Assembly: GCA_937914895.1 (NCBI GenBank)
Contig: CALGIL010000190.1
Location: forward strand, 1 to 13,735
Source: an uncultured Angelakisella sp.
GTDB lineage: Bacteria > Bacillota > Clostridia > Oscillospirales > Ruminococcaceae
Direction: 5' to 3'
Length of the DNA stretch: 13,735 nucleotides
In this document: piece by piece, positions 6,472-13,119 of the stretch
Position numbering within the stretch: the first letter of the stretch is position 1
How the letters are laid out: each line of letters begins with the position of its first letter
Position numbers and translations under genes: made by a program
The notes under the pieces: model-generated
Database searches by the model: none
What the model was told of the DNA's origin: nothing
Seen by the model: only the letters and a program-made list of their open reading frames with translations

Positions 6472-7289
6472 GAGAAGAAGCCCTCCTTTTCATTGATTTT
6501 ATCATCTGCCTTTGCTACCTTGGCAGAGACGCCAAGCTCCTTTAACGCATCCAGCTTTTTGCGCAGGTCCATGTCGCGTATAATTTCGACGCTGGCCAGG
6601 AACACGGCGATAATGGCAACAAAAAGAATGGGCACATCCAGGTATTTGATGATGGAGAAGCCAAGCAGAAAATACAAAGCCATTTTGTTGTTCCACAGCA
6701 TGGAGAGCAGTACCGCCATACCCACGGCAGGGAGCATTGCACCCGCGGCGGTGATGCCGGACATGACAAAAGAAGGAAGCCCGTTGATAAAGCCGACGAC
6801 GGCATCGCCGCCCAGGACCAGCGCAAAGAAAATGCCCAAGAAGCGCAGGCCGTTTAACAGGACGGTCAGTCCGAAGACGGTAAAAGTATAGAGCTTATAA
6901 TTGTCGCGTTCCACAACCTTGTCCACAAGGGGCGTGCACAGGGTGGCCAGCGAATACTGAAGACTGTTGATGACAACACCGATATAAGCGACCGGAATGG
7001 CCACAGCAATGGCCTGGTCAATGGGCATTTTAAAGATGACGGCAAGGCCGACGCCAATGCCCGAAGCGGTTGCAGTTTCCGCGGCAACGCTGCCGCCTAC
7101 GGCAACGACGCCCAAGAAAATGGCCTCAAGCTGTGCGCCAATCAAAATACCGGTTTGCAGGTCGCCCAGTGCCAACCCCACCAGAGGCCCCATCACAATG
7201 GGACGCATCGTTTGCGGGTACCCGGCAATCCATTCAATTACACATCCAATCCATACGGCGAGTGCCGCTAAAAACGCCTGTACTACCAC
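6468..7289 (-). CDS. PTS mannose/fructose/sorbose-family EIIC
   Basis: A 273-aa integral membrane permease subunit (sorbose-family EIIC) with about seven or eight hydrophobic segments. The GPLVGLALGDLQTGILIGAQLEAIFLG region near residues 35-61 is characteristic. The C-terminus is a short charged cytoplasmic tail. No ATG fits. The GTG at 7289 has AAGGAG eight bases upstream and is preferred; a GTG at 7298 would leave almost no room for a ribosome binding site. The stop overlaps the EIID start (ATGA) and the EIIB stop is 15 bases upstream, so EIIB-EIIC-EIID are translationally linked. With EIID it forms the translocation channel in the cytoplasmic membrane. Confidence 0.95.
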   Translation of the reverse strand: MVVQAFLAALAVWIGCVIEWIAGYPQTMRPIVMGPLVGLALGDLQTGILIGAQLEAIFLGVVAVGGSVAAETATASGIGVGLAVIFKMPIDQAIAVAIPVAYIGVVINSLQYSLATLCTPLVDKVVERDNYKLYTFTVFGLTVLLNGLRFLGIFFALVLGGDAVVGFINGLPSFVMSGITAAGAMLPAVGMAVLLSMLWNNKMALYFLLGFSIIKYLDVPILFVAIIAVFLASVEIIRDMDLRKKLDALKELGVSAKVAKADDKINEKEGFFS

Positions 7290-7304
7290 ATTCCTCACTC
7301 CTTA

Positions 7305-7787
7305 CTATATTTGTTTCAACGATTTTTTGGCTGATGTCGGCAAAGTCTGCGAATACAGCTCCTCTACCATGCCGCCCAGCTCCCGTACGCACTGCAGATC
7401 GTCTTCGTCACAAAAGACTCGCTTGGTAAAGGCCGTCTTGTCCTTTACCTCCGGTTTAATAACAATGCCGTAGTTGGCAATATTGACGTCCTGAATGGAC
7501 GGGACCAATTTTACCAAACTCAATGCGTCCTGGGGACAATTGCATACGACAAAAATCTTTAGTGCCTCCGCCCTGGGATCGTTTAGCGTTTCCGCAGCGT
7601 CTTCGATGGTGGCAATGATGCTCTTGATGCCACTGGGGACCGCCATTTTCAGTGTCATGCTTTGGATTTTATCCTCTGCCGCCTGGTTATTTGCCACAAC
7701 AATGTGTGTAACAGACAGATTCTTCGTCCAGCTTGTCACCACCTGGCCATGTACCAGCCGCTCGTCAACCCTAAGCGTTAAAATCAT
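7305..7787 (-). CDS. PTS mannose/fructose/sorbose-family EIIB
   Basis: A 160-aa cytoplasmic phosphotransfer subunit (sorbose-family EIIB). It takes phosphate from EIIA and passes it to the incoming sugar. The active-site motif RVDERLVHGQV has the phosphorylated His at position 13, as expected. Length is typical (about 155-165). ATG 7787 follows an AAGGGGGG site by about eight bases. The gap to the upstream HPr gene is 174 bases, unusually long for this compact operon, and holds a weak sigma-54-like site. A LevR-type activator may be phosphorylated by such EIIB proteins when no sugar is present; that is known for B. subtilis LevE-LevR and is inferred here. Confidence 0.96.
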   Translation of the reverse strand: MILTLRVDERLVHGQVVTSWTKNLSVTHIVVANNQAAEDKIQSMTLKMAVPSGIKSIIATIEDAAETLNDPRAEALKIFVVCNCPQDALSLVKLVPSIQDVNIANYGIVIKPEVKDKTAFTKRVFCDEDDLQCVRELGGMVEELYSQTLPTSAKKSLKQI

Positions 7788-7835
7788 CCGTTTACCCCCC
7801 TTTCATAATGGTTTTCCGTTCTGCTCCCCGGTCTT

Positions 7836-7851
7836 TGCGATGCTTGACCCA
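7836..7851 (-). promoter_or_regulatory. Weak sigma-54-like site before EIIB
   Basis: On the minus strand TGGGTC-N5-TCGCA keeps the invariant GG-N10-GC spacing but has three mismatches to TGGCAC-N5-TTGCW. It would start transcription near 7824, about 37 bases before the EIIB ATG, similar to the confident EIIA promoter. The match is poor and could be chance. Confidence 0.2.
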
Positions 7852-7961
7852 AGGCACCTCCCATCTTCCTTCTCACCTGCGGGTTTTAGGGCTTCGGCGG
7901 CCCGGTTGGTTATGGCGGCCTGCCGGTCTGTCTGTCCGCAAAGCTGTATTGGCCAAAGACG

Positions 7962-8237
7962 TCACTGGTCTTCCTCCAGTCCGGACTCTATGAGCTCCAC
8001 CAAAGCGACGACGGCTTCGTGTTCATCGGGCCCTTCCGCCGCAATTTCAACCCGGGTCCCTTTACCCAGACTGGTGGAAAGCAGCAGAATGATGGATTTT
8101 GCGTTGACGGGCTGGGTGTCCTCCACGCTGCGGATGGTGATGCTTGACTGGAACCGTGCGGCCAGGCTGACAAAGGTCGAGGCAGGCCGTGCGTGAAGGC
8201 CGGACTTGTTTCGAACAGTCACTTGTTCGCTGTACAT
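7962..8237 (-). CDS. HPr-family phosphocarrier, dedicated to this PTS operon
   Basis: A 91-aa HPr domain protein. HPr carries phosphate from Enzyme I to EIIA proteins. The catalytic loop NKSGLHARPAS has His15 and Arg17 in the standard place. The second regulatory site is kept as NAKSIILLL, with Ser48 equivalent to Ser46 of Gram-positive HPr (target of HPr kinase). The gene is first in the minus-strand operon. ATG 8237 has GAGGAGG about six bases upstream. No Enzyme I gene lies in the window, so it must use one elsewhere. An HPr inside a sugar operon suggests a specialised paralogue, but it could also be the organism's only HPr; that cannot be decided here. Confidence 0.93.
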   Translation of the reverse strand: MYSEQVTVRNKSGLHARPASTFVSLAARFQSSITIRSVEDTQPVNAKSIILLLSTSLGKGTRVEIAAEGPDEHEAVVALVELIESGLEEDQ

Positions 8238-8464
8238 GTAATCCTCCTCAAGAACTGTATTTCCATTATCCTAAAATTGCGGCGCAGGCGTCCGTCAATT
8301 GCAGAATCCTTTGTTTTGGTAGAAAAGACATTTTTTGTATGCTTTTGCCGCAGCTAAAACGGCTTGTACATCTGCGGACTTCCGCGTAAAATGGGGTTTG
8401 ACGGGATGATTTGAGCCGCCGCGGGCGAAAGCACATGCTTTTAGTCGAATCTTCCCGCAGCTGT
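8238..8464 (-). promoter_or_regulatory. Long untranslated leader of the PTS operon
   Basis: About 227 bases separate the predicted sigma-54 start (near 8464) from the HPr ATG. Hairpins visible include GCGGG (8421-8425) with CCCGC (8454-8458), enclosing AAAGCA-CA-TGCTTT (8428-8441), and GCGGA-CT-TCCGC (8374-8385). No stem is followed by a T-run, so I see no clear attenuator. No protein of convincing composition is encoded here on either strand. Confidence 0.4.
8364..8392 (+). promoter_or_regulatory. Possible sigma-A promoter reading toward the activator gene
   Basis: TTGTAC (8364-8369), 17 bases, TAAAAT (8387-8392) on the plus strand. The spacer carries the dyad GCGGA-CT-TCCGC. Transcription would start near 8399 and reach the activator ATG after about 420 bases, passing antisense through the PTS leader and its sigma-54 promoter. 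It could give basal activator expression or a small RNA. Confidence 0.35.
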
Positions 8465-8475
8465 GAACTGTTTTT

Positions 8476-8491
8476 AGCAAATTGCATACCA
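8476..8491 (-). promoter_or_regulatory. Sigma-54 promoter of the HPr-EIIB-EIIC-EIID-AKR operon
   Basis: On the minus strand TGGTAT-GCAAT-TTGCT fits the -24/-12 consensus TGGCAY-R-N4-TTGCW with one mismatch (T for C at the fourth base). The invariant GG (8490-8489) and GC (8478-8477) are ten bases apart. Predicted start is near 8464. An RpoN gene and an AAA+ activator in the same window support function. Confidence 0.75.
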
Positions 8492-8532
8492 AACTGTGAA
8501 AAGGCCGTTTTCGCATCGCAAAATAACGGGAT

Positions 8533-8575
8533 GCGGCAACACTGTCCATGCAGTGGCGGCAAAAAGGCGACACTG
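8533..8575. promoter_or_regulatory. Candidate enhancer (upstream activating sequence) for the LevR-like activator
   Basis: An inverted repeat CACTG-TCCATG-CAGTG (8540-8555) lies between the divergent sigma-54 promoters, about 80 bases from one predicted start and 120 from the other. GCGGCAA recurs at 8533 and 8556, and ACACTG at 8539 and 8570, roughly two and three helical turns apart. Position and symmetry suit binding of the activator's N-terminal helix-turn-helix. No copy is seen near the EIIA promoter. Confidence 0.4.
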
Positions 8576-8637
8576 GCGATTTTTTGGGGGAATACTGTAA
8601 AAATAGTACAAACTAACCGATAAGATTGGAAAATTTG

Positions 8638-8653
8638 TGGTATCTATTTTGCT
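8638..8653 (+). promoter_or_regulatory. Sigma-54 promoter of the activator gene
   Basis: TGGTAT-CTATT-TTGCT on the plus strand, with GG (8639-8640) and GC (8651-8652) ten bases apart. It deviates from consensus at the fourth and seventh bases only, and shares TGGTAT-N5-TTGCTA with the divergent PTS promoter. Predicted start is near 8665, about 154 bases before the ATG. It implies that the activator controls its own synthesis. Confidence 0.6.
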
Positions 8654-8818
8654 ATCTCAATTATGTACGCGCTCTCCCGTGGGCGTGGCACCGATGATAT
8701 ACCGTGCGATTCCATGCCGCCGCGGTGCGTTCCGTCAAAACGGGCTAAAGCTGCCCGGCGGCATTTTCCTATTTGCGCCATTTGGATTTGCAGACGATAG
8801 AAAGGAGGCTTGCAGTGC

Positions 8819-11608
8819 ATGAAAAGAAAAGATTTGGCCGCCCACATCGAGCAAATCACAAAAAACTGCGATTTAAATTCCCTCCTCAGCGAGCAGCTTA
8901 CCGCCGAGGGGGTGGCGCAGGTATTCGGCCTGCGCAGAAATACCGTCAGCCAGTCGCTGACCGTTCTTGTGGAGCAGGGGGTGCTGTTTAAGCTGAACAC
9001 CCGGCCTGTGTACTACTTTCATACAAAGGCCTTTGCCCACCGGTTTTTTCCCGCGTCCAGGTCCGTCTATGCCAGTTTGGACGAGCTGCTGGGGGAAAAG
9101 CCCGCGGACCCTTCCCCCCAGGACCCGGCGGCCCCTGCGGCCGCCCGGGATGTATTCAAAACCCTTATCGGGTATAACGGCAGCCTGAAAAAGGCCGTGG
9201 AGCAAATTAAAACATCCCTGTACTACCCAAGCAACCGGCTGCCCGTCATTTTGACGGGCCCGACGGGGGTGGGCAAAACCTATCTGGCGCAAAAGGCGTA
9301 CCAATACGCTTTGGATAACGGTGTCGTGGGCCCAACCGCGCCCTACATCAACTTTAACTGCGCCCAGTATGCCGACAACCCCGAGCTGCTGTCCAGCCAC
9401 CTGTTCGGTTATATGAAGGGCGCGTTTACCGGGGCCCAGGCCACCACCAAAGGCCTGCTGGATGCCGCCGACGGCGGGTTTTTGTTTTTGGACGAGGTAC
9501 ACCGCCTCAACTGGGAAAGCCAGGAAAAGCTGTTTACCTTTATGGACCAGGGCGTCTTCCGCCGCGTTGGGCAAAGCGACGGCTGGAACCGGGCGGAGGT
9601 GCGCCTGCTGCTGGCGACCACGGAGGACCCCTCCCAGGCCCTGCTGGCCACCTTTCTGCGCAGGATCCCCATCCACATCCAAATTCCGGCGCTGGAGGAG
9701 CGCGGCGGGGAGGAGAAGCTGCAGCTGATTTACCGCTGCTTTTTGCAGGAGAGCCGTATTCTGAACCGTGACATCCAGGTGTCGGGCAGCGTGCTTTCGG
9801 CGCTGCTGGCCCACACCTTTGCGGGAAATTTAGGCGCGCTGGAAAACGCGGTCAAATACAGCTGCGGCAGCGCGCAGCTGAAATACACGGGGCAGCCCTG
9901 CGTCAAGGTGGGCCTGACCGAGCTGCCGGACCCTGTGCTGGCCCGGGCCCCCGCCGGCCAGGGCGCCCGCGACAGACCGCTGCAGGACCTGTTTGTCACC
10001 CCCGCCGCCCAGATGGAAAGCCTCTGCCGGGACAATCATCCCGCCCGGAAGATCCTTTGGGAGACCTTTGAACAGCTGAACGAAAAATATCTGCTGCTGC
10101 GCAGAAAGGAGCTGGACGCGGCGCGGCTGGACGAGGGTGTGCCCGGCCTGTTGTACGCCTGCTTTGACAAGCTTTTGCGCCTGAGCCCCCTTTACAACGA
10201 AAGCGCCCTGATGCAGTTTGTGCGGCAGGGCGTGGGGGATGCCTTGTCCCAGATGGAGCACCGCTTTCGTATACGGTTCAGGGACGGCGCCGCCCAGACC
10301 CTGGCCCTGTACGTTTATGCCTGCCTAAGCGGCCACACCGGCGGGGCCCGCCTGCTGAGCGAATTTGGGCCCTATGTAAAGGAGCACTTTAGCGGCGAGC
10401 ATAAAATTGCCCGTAGTATGGCTGTACTGCTGGCAGACCGGCTGGAATACGCCTTTGGCGACGACGACGTGCTGTTTGTCACCCTTGCCCTGCGGGGCCT
10501 GTATGCCGACGAGCGGCTTGGGCGGGTGCGCGCCCTGATTCTGGACCGGGGACACGCGGCCGGCGCCATTGCGGCGGCGGCCAACCAGCTGCTGGGCGAC
10601 GCCGTGTATGACGCCCTTGACATCCCCCTGGACGACAGGCCGGCCCCCCAGCTGGAGGAAGGGCTGCTGGGCGACCTTTTGCAGTATGTGTCGGAAAATA
10701 ACCTTGCCCAGGGTCTGCTGCTTATGGGCGACAAAAAGCTGCTGGAGTACCTGTGTGCGGAGCTGCAGCCCCACATGGACGTGCCCCTGGCCGTCATGGA
10801 CAACGCCTCGGTGGGCATGGCCTGTGGGGCGGGCCGGCTTATCCAAAAGGGGGCCTCCCTGGAGGAGCTGGCCGCGCGGATGGAGGGGGAGTGCCCCACC
10901 CAGTGCAGGACGTTCTACCCCAAAACCAACCGGCCCAGGTGCCTGCTGACCTGCTGCATCACCGGGGTGGGGACGGCCCGGCAGATCACCGGGATCATCC
11001 GGCGGAGCCTGCCGGCCACCATCCACCTGACGGTGCTGGAACAGGATTACGGGACCCTGGCACAGCAAAAAATGAACGCCCAGGTGTTTAAGGCCCACGA
11101 CGTCATTGGCATTGTGGGCACCCGCAACCCCGACATCAAGCAGGTGCTCTATCTGCCCCTGGAGGACCTGATGACCGGGCAGGGGGAACAGACGCTGTAC
11201 CGCATGCTGGACCAGGTCGCCGACAAGGGCCAGATCGCACAGTTCCACAGCAGCCTGGTGCAGGAATTTTCCCTGGGGCGGATGATGGAGACCCTGACAA
11301 TCCTTGACGCCAAAAAGCTGCTGCGGCAGATCGAGCGCTGTCTGAACAAATACATGGAGGCCACCGGCCGGCAGATTTCCAGCAGCAAAAAGGCCCTGGT
11401 GTATTTTCATGTCAGCTGCATGGTGGAACGCCTGCTGCGCTCCCATGGCGACGACGGCGAGGCGGAGGAGGAGTACGGCGCCGGACAGCTGAAAAAAATG
11501 AAGGAGCTCCATTATTTTCTGGAGGATTTGGAGACGCGGTATAATATCGCCATCCCCCAAAAGGAGCTGGGTTATCTGTACGAGATCCTAAGCTCAGACG
11601 ACCAGTAG
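8819..11608 (+). CDS. LevR-like sigma-54-dependent PTS regulator (AAA+/PRD/EIIA/EIIB/PRD)
   Basis: A 929-aa transcriptional activator, close in length and layout to B. subtilis LevR (938 aa). Order: winged helix-turn-helix (about 25-70); AAA+ domain with Walker A GPTGVGKT (147-154), the sigma-54 contact GAFTGA (201-206), Walker B FLFLDE (221-226) and a LRRIPI arginine segment; a PRD (about 400-550); an EIIA-Man-like domain (from about 569); an EIIB-Gat-like domain with Cys713 in CITGVGTA; and a C-terminal PRD with His864 in VYFHVSCMVERL. ATG 8819 is used, with AAAGGAGG ten bases upstream; a TTG at 8810 is too close to it. PTS phosphorylation of the PRDs is expected to set activity. The first PRD reads LYVYACL where a His is usual, and the EIIA-like domain lacks a canonical HG motif (LDRGH, His579). 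It lies between the two halves of the PTS locus. Confidence 0.95.
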   Translation: MKRKDLAAHIEQITKNCDLNSLLSEQLTAEGVAQVFGLRRNTVSQSLTVLVEQGVLFKLNTRPVYYFHTKAFAHRFFPASRSVYASLDELLGEKPADPSPQDPAAPAAARDVFKTLIGYNGSLKKAVEQIKTSLYYPSNRLPVILTGPTGVGKTYLAQKAYQYALDNGVVGPTAPYINFNCAQYADNPELLSSHLFGYMKGAFTGAQATTKGLLDAADGGFLFLDEVHRLNWESQEKLFTFMDQGVFRRVGQSDGWNRAEVRLLLATTEDPSQALLATFLRRIPIHIQIPALEERGGEEKLQLIYRCFLQESRILNRDIQVSGSVLSALLAHTFAGNLGALENAVKYSCGSAQLKYTGQPCVKVGLTELPDPVLARAPAGQGARDRPLQDLFVTPAAQMESLCRDNHPARKILWETFEQLNEKYLLLRRKELDAARLDEGVPGLLYACFDKLLRLSPLYNESALMQFVRQGVGDALSQMEHRFRIRFRDGAAQTLALYVYACLSGHTGGARLLSEFGPYVKEHFSGEHKIARSMAVLLADRLEYAFGDDDVLFVTLALRGLYADERLGRVRALILDRGHAAGAIAAAANQLLGDAVYDALDIPLDDRPAPQLEEGLLGDLLQYVSENNLAQGLLLMGDKKLLEYLCAELQPHMDVPLAVMDNASVGMACGAGRLIQKGASLEELAARMEGECPTQCRTFYPKTNRPRCLLTCCITGVGTARQITGIIRRSLPATIHLTVLEQDYGTLAQQKMNAQVFKAHDVIGIVGTRNPDIKQVLYLPLEDLMTGQGEQTLYRMLDQVADKGQIAQFHSSLVQEFSLGRMMETLTILDAKKLLRQIERCLNKYMEATGRQISSSKKALVYFHVSCMVERLLRSHGDDGEAEEEYGAGQLKKMKELHYFLEDLETRYNIAIPQKELGYLYEILSSDDQ

Positions 11609-11646
11609 CGCCCCAAAAGCGGAGGGCCGGCAAAGCCGCCGCCATG

Positions 11647-11662
11647 TGGCACGCGAATTGCT
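11647..11662 (+). promoter_or_regulatory. Sigma-54 promoter of EIIA-aldolase (perfect consensus)
   Basis: TGGCAC-GCGAA-TTGCT matches TGGCAC-R-N4-TTGCW at every defined position. GG is at 11648-11649 and GC at 11660-11661. The predicted start near 11673 leaves a leader of about 39 bases before EIIA. It lies 38 bases after the activator stop codon, so EIIA-aldolase can be induced apart from the activator mRNA. Confidence 0.88.
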
Positions 11663-11711
11663 AGTAAAAACATAGTGTCAAGAAAGCGCACAATACAGGG
11701 AGGTACATTCT

Positions 11712-12143
11712 ATGGCAAAAAAAATGGTGATCGCCACCCACGGCACCTTGGCGAAAGGGTTCCGGGATGCCTTGGACCTGCTGGCGGGCGGCGCGGACCG
11801 AATCATCACCATCGACGCGTTTACCGTGGACAAAAACCCCAAGCAAACCATTGAAAGGCTGATGGAGGACAGCGGCGGGGACGACGAATTTTTTGTGTTT
11901 ACCGATGTGATGGCGGGCAGCGTCAATCAAATGTTTGTCCCGTACATCGGGCAAAAAAAGCTGCATTTGGTGACGGGAATCAACCTTGCGCTGCTGTGTC
12001 AGGTTTTTTTGACACTGGACCAGCTGACGGAGGAAGGACTGCGGGAAGCGGTGGACCAGGCGCAGAGCCAGATTCTGTACGTCAATGACGAGCTGGCCAA
12101 AAAGGAAAAAACCAACGGAAAAAAGGATGCGTTTTTTTCTTAG
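11712..12143 (+). CDS. PTS mannose-family EIIA
   Basis: A 143-aa cytoplasmic EIIA of the mannose family. It accepts phosphate from HPr and gives it to EIIB. The active-site His is at position 10 in VIATHGTLAKG, exactly as in the family, and the conserved acidic segment FTDVMAGSVNQ (usually D-x-x-G-G-S-P-x-N) follows at about residues 63-73. Length is typical (about 135-145). ATG 11712 has AGGGAGGT about seven bases upstream. It is separated from EIIB-EIIC-EIID by the whole activator gene and is transcribed in the opposite direction from its own sigma-54 promoter. The aldolase gene follows after 93 bases and is probably co-transcribed. Confidence 0.95.
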   Translation: MAKKMVIATHGTLAKGFRDALDLLAGGADRIITIDAFTVDKNPKQTIERLMEDSGGDDEFFVFTDVMAGSVNQMFVPYIGQKKLHLVTGINLALLCQVFLTLDQLTEEGLREAVDQAQSQILYVNDELAKKEKTNGKKDAFFS

Positions 12144-12181
12144 ACACCGGCTTAGACACAGGAATCATCAAAAAGGACGAC

Positions 12182-12197
12182 AAAGCAAGGCTTTTTT
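12182..12197 (+). terminator. Weak hairpin plus T-run between EIIA and the aldolase
   Basis: AAAGC-AAG-GCTTT followed by TTT. The stem has five pairs, so if it acts at all it would only lower downstream expression. It may be chance. Confidence 0.2.
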
Positions 12198-12236
12198 ATG
12201 CCGGGCTTAGCCAATTATTCTGAGGAGGACTGCTTT

Positions 12237-13118
12237 ATGTTTGTACCCATGAAGGTCATTGTAGACGAAGCTTACAAAGGAAAATACGGCGTTCCCGCCG
12301 TCCCCGGCTTCAACGAGATCCAGATTCGCTCGGCCATCGAAGCGGCCGTAGAGGCCAATTCCCCGCTCATTTTTCTGACGGGCAACAGGGGAGACCCGCA
12401 CTTTACCCACGGCCTTGTGCAGCGGTTTGCCGACGAGGTTGACATCCCCGTCGCCCTCTGCCTGGACCACAGCCCGACGTTTGAGGACTGCGTCATGGGC
12501 GTGCGCACCGGCTGCAGCGCCATTATGGCCGATCGCTCGCAGCTTTCCTACGAGGAAAACGTCGCCCAGGTCAAGCTGCTTGCCGGCATTGCCCACGCGG
12601 CCGGCATCAGCATCGAGGCGGAGCTGGGCCACGTTGGCCAGGGGGACAACTATGCCGTGGACGGCGTTTCCGCGCTGACGGACCCGCAGGAGGCCAAGCG
12701 CTTTATCGCGGACACCGGCGTCGATTGCCTGGCGGTGGCCATCGGTACGGCCCACGGCGCCTATGTGGGCACCCCCAAGCTGGACTTTGACCGGCTGAAG
12801 GCTATTGACGAAGCCTGCAAAATGCCCCTTGTCCTCCACGGCGGTTCCGGCTCCGGCGACGACAACATCCATAGGGCCTGCACCATGGGCATTGCCAAGG
12901 TCAACATCGTCACCGATATTCTGACGGCGACCTATCGGGCGGCCCAGGCGGGAGACTTCAGCGGCAATTCCTGCCACCAGTTCTACCCGGCCCTTTACAA
13001 CGCCAGCAAGGCGGCGGTCCTGCGCTGCTTTGAGATTACGGGAAGCACCGGCAAGGCTACATACAAAGTGAAGCGCATCCTCAATATGTACGACACGGCC
13101 AGCACGAAAGAAAAGTAA
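12237..13118 (+). CDS. Class II (zinc) ketose-phosphate aldolase, GatY/KbaY/FbaA family
   Basis: A 293-aa class II aldolase. The family cleaves ketose (bis)phosphates to DHAP and an aldehyde using zinc. The catalytic Asp77 and zinc ligand His78 are in LCLDHSPTFED, and the other zinc ligands are His173 (AIGTAHGAYVGTPKLDF) and His201 (PLVLHGGSGSGDD). EAELGHVGQGDN (127-138) and KVNIVTDI are also family motifs. The usual (M)IDGSHLPFEEN reads MADRSQLSYEEN here (97-108), a divergent active-site loop that may mean a changed substrate. I chose ATG 12237 because GAGGAGG at 12222-12228 precedes it by eight bases; an earlier in-frame ATG at 12198 would place that site inside the gene. Lying with a PTS and an aldo/keto reductase, and with no kinase nearby, it may act directly on the PTS product. 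The exact substrate is unknown. Confidence 0.92.
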   Translation: MFVPMKVIVDEAYKGKYGVPAVPGFNEIQIRSAIEAAVEANSPLIFLTGNRGDPHFTHGLVQRFADEVDIPVALCLDHSPTFEDCVMGVRTGCSAIMADRSQLSYEENVAQVKLLAGIAHAAGISIEAELGHVGQGDNYAVDGVSALTDPQEAKRFIADTGVDCLAVAIGTAHGAYVGTPKLDFDRLKAIDEACKMPLVLHGGSGSGDDNIHRACTMGIAKVNIVTDILTATYRAAQAGDFSGNSCHQFYPALYNASKAAVLRCFEITGSTGKATYKVKRILNMYDTASTKEK

Positions 13119-13119
13119 G

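Noticed and set aside
7800..7961. The HPr reading frame stays open for about 50 codons after its TGA
   Set aside because: HPr proteins end at about 85-91 residues, as here. The extension has no recognisable domain and no start of its own, so chance in GC-rich sequence is the simpler explanation.
8428..8441. AAAGCA-CA-TGCTTT as a catabolite-response (cre) site
   Set aside because: The symmetry is attractive, but the centre is two bases too long and lacks the CG core of cre sites; it is better explained as part of a leader hairpin.
8411..8623. Plus-strand open frame of 70 codons between the divergent promoters
   Set aside because: It starts with TTG, has no ribosome binding site, overlaps the sigma-54 promoter and candidate enhancer, and has no protein-like features.
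8681..8705. TGGCACCGATG as another sigma-54 promoter before the activator
   Set aside because: The -24 half is perfect but no GC lies at the required spacing; the element at 8638-8653 fits instead.
10325..11560. 411-codon open frame antisense to the activator
   Set aside because: The sense strand has every expected regulator domain; the antisense product is a low-complexity shadow with no motifs.
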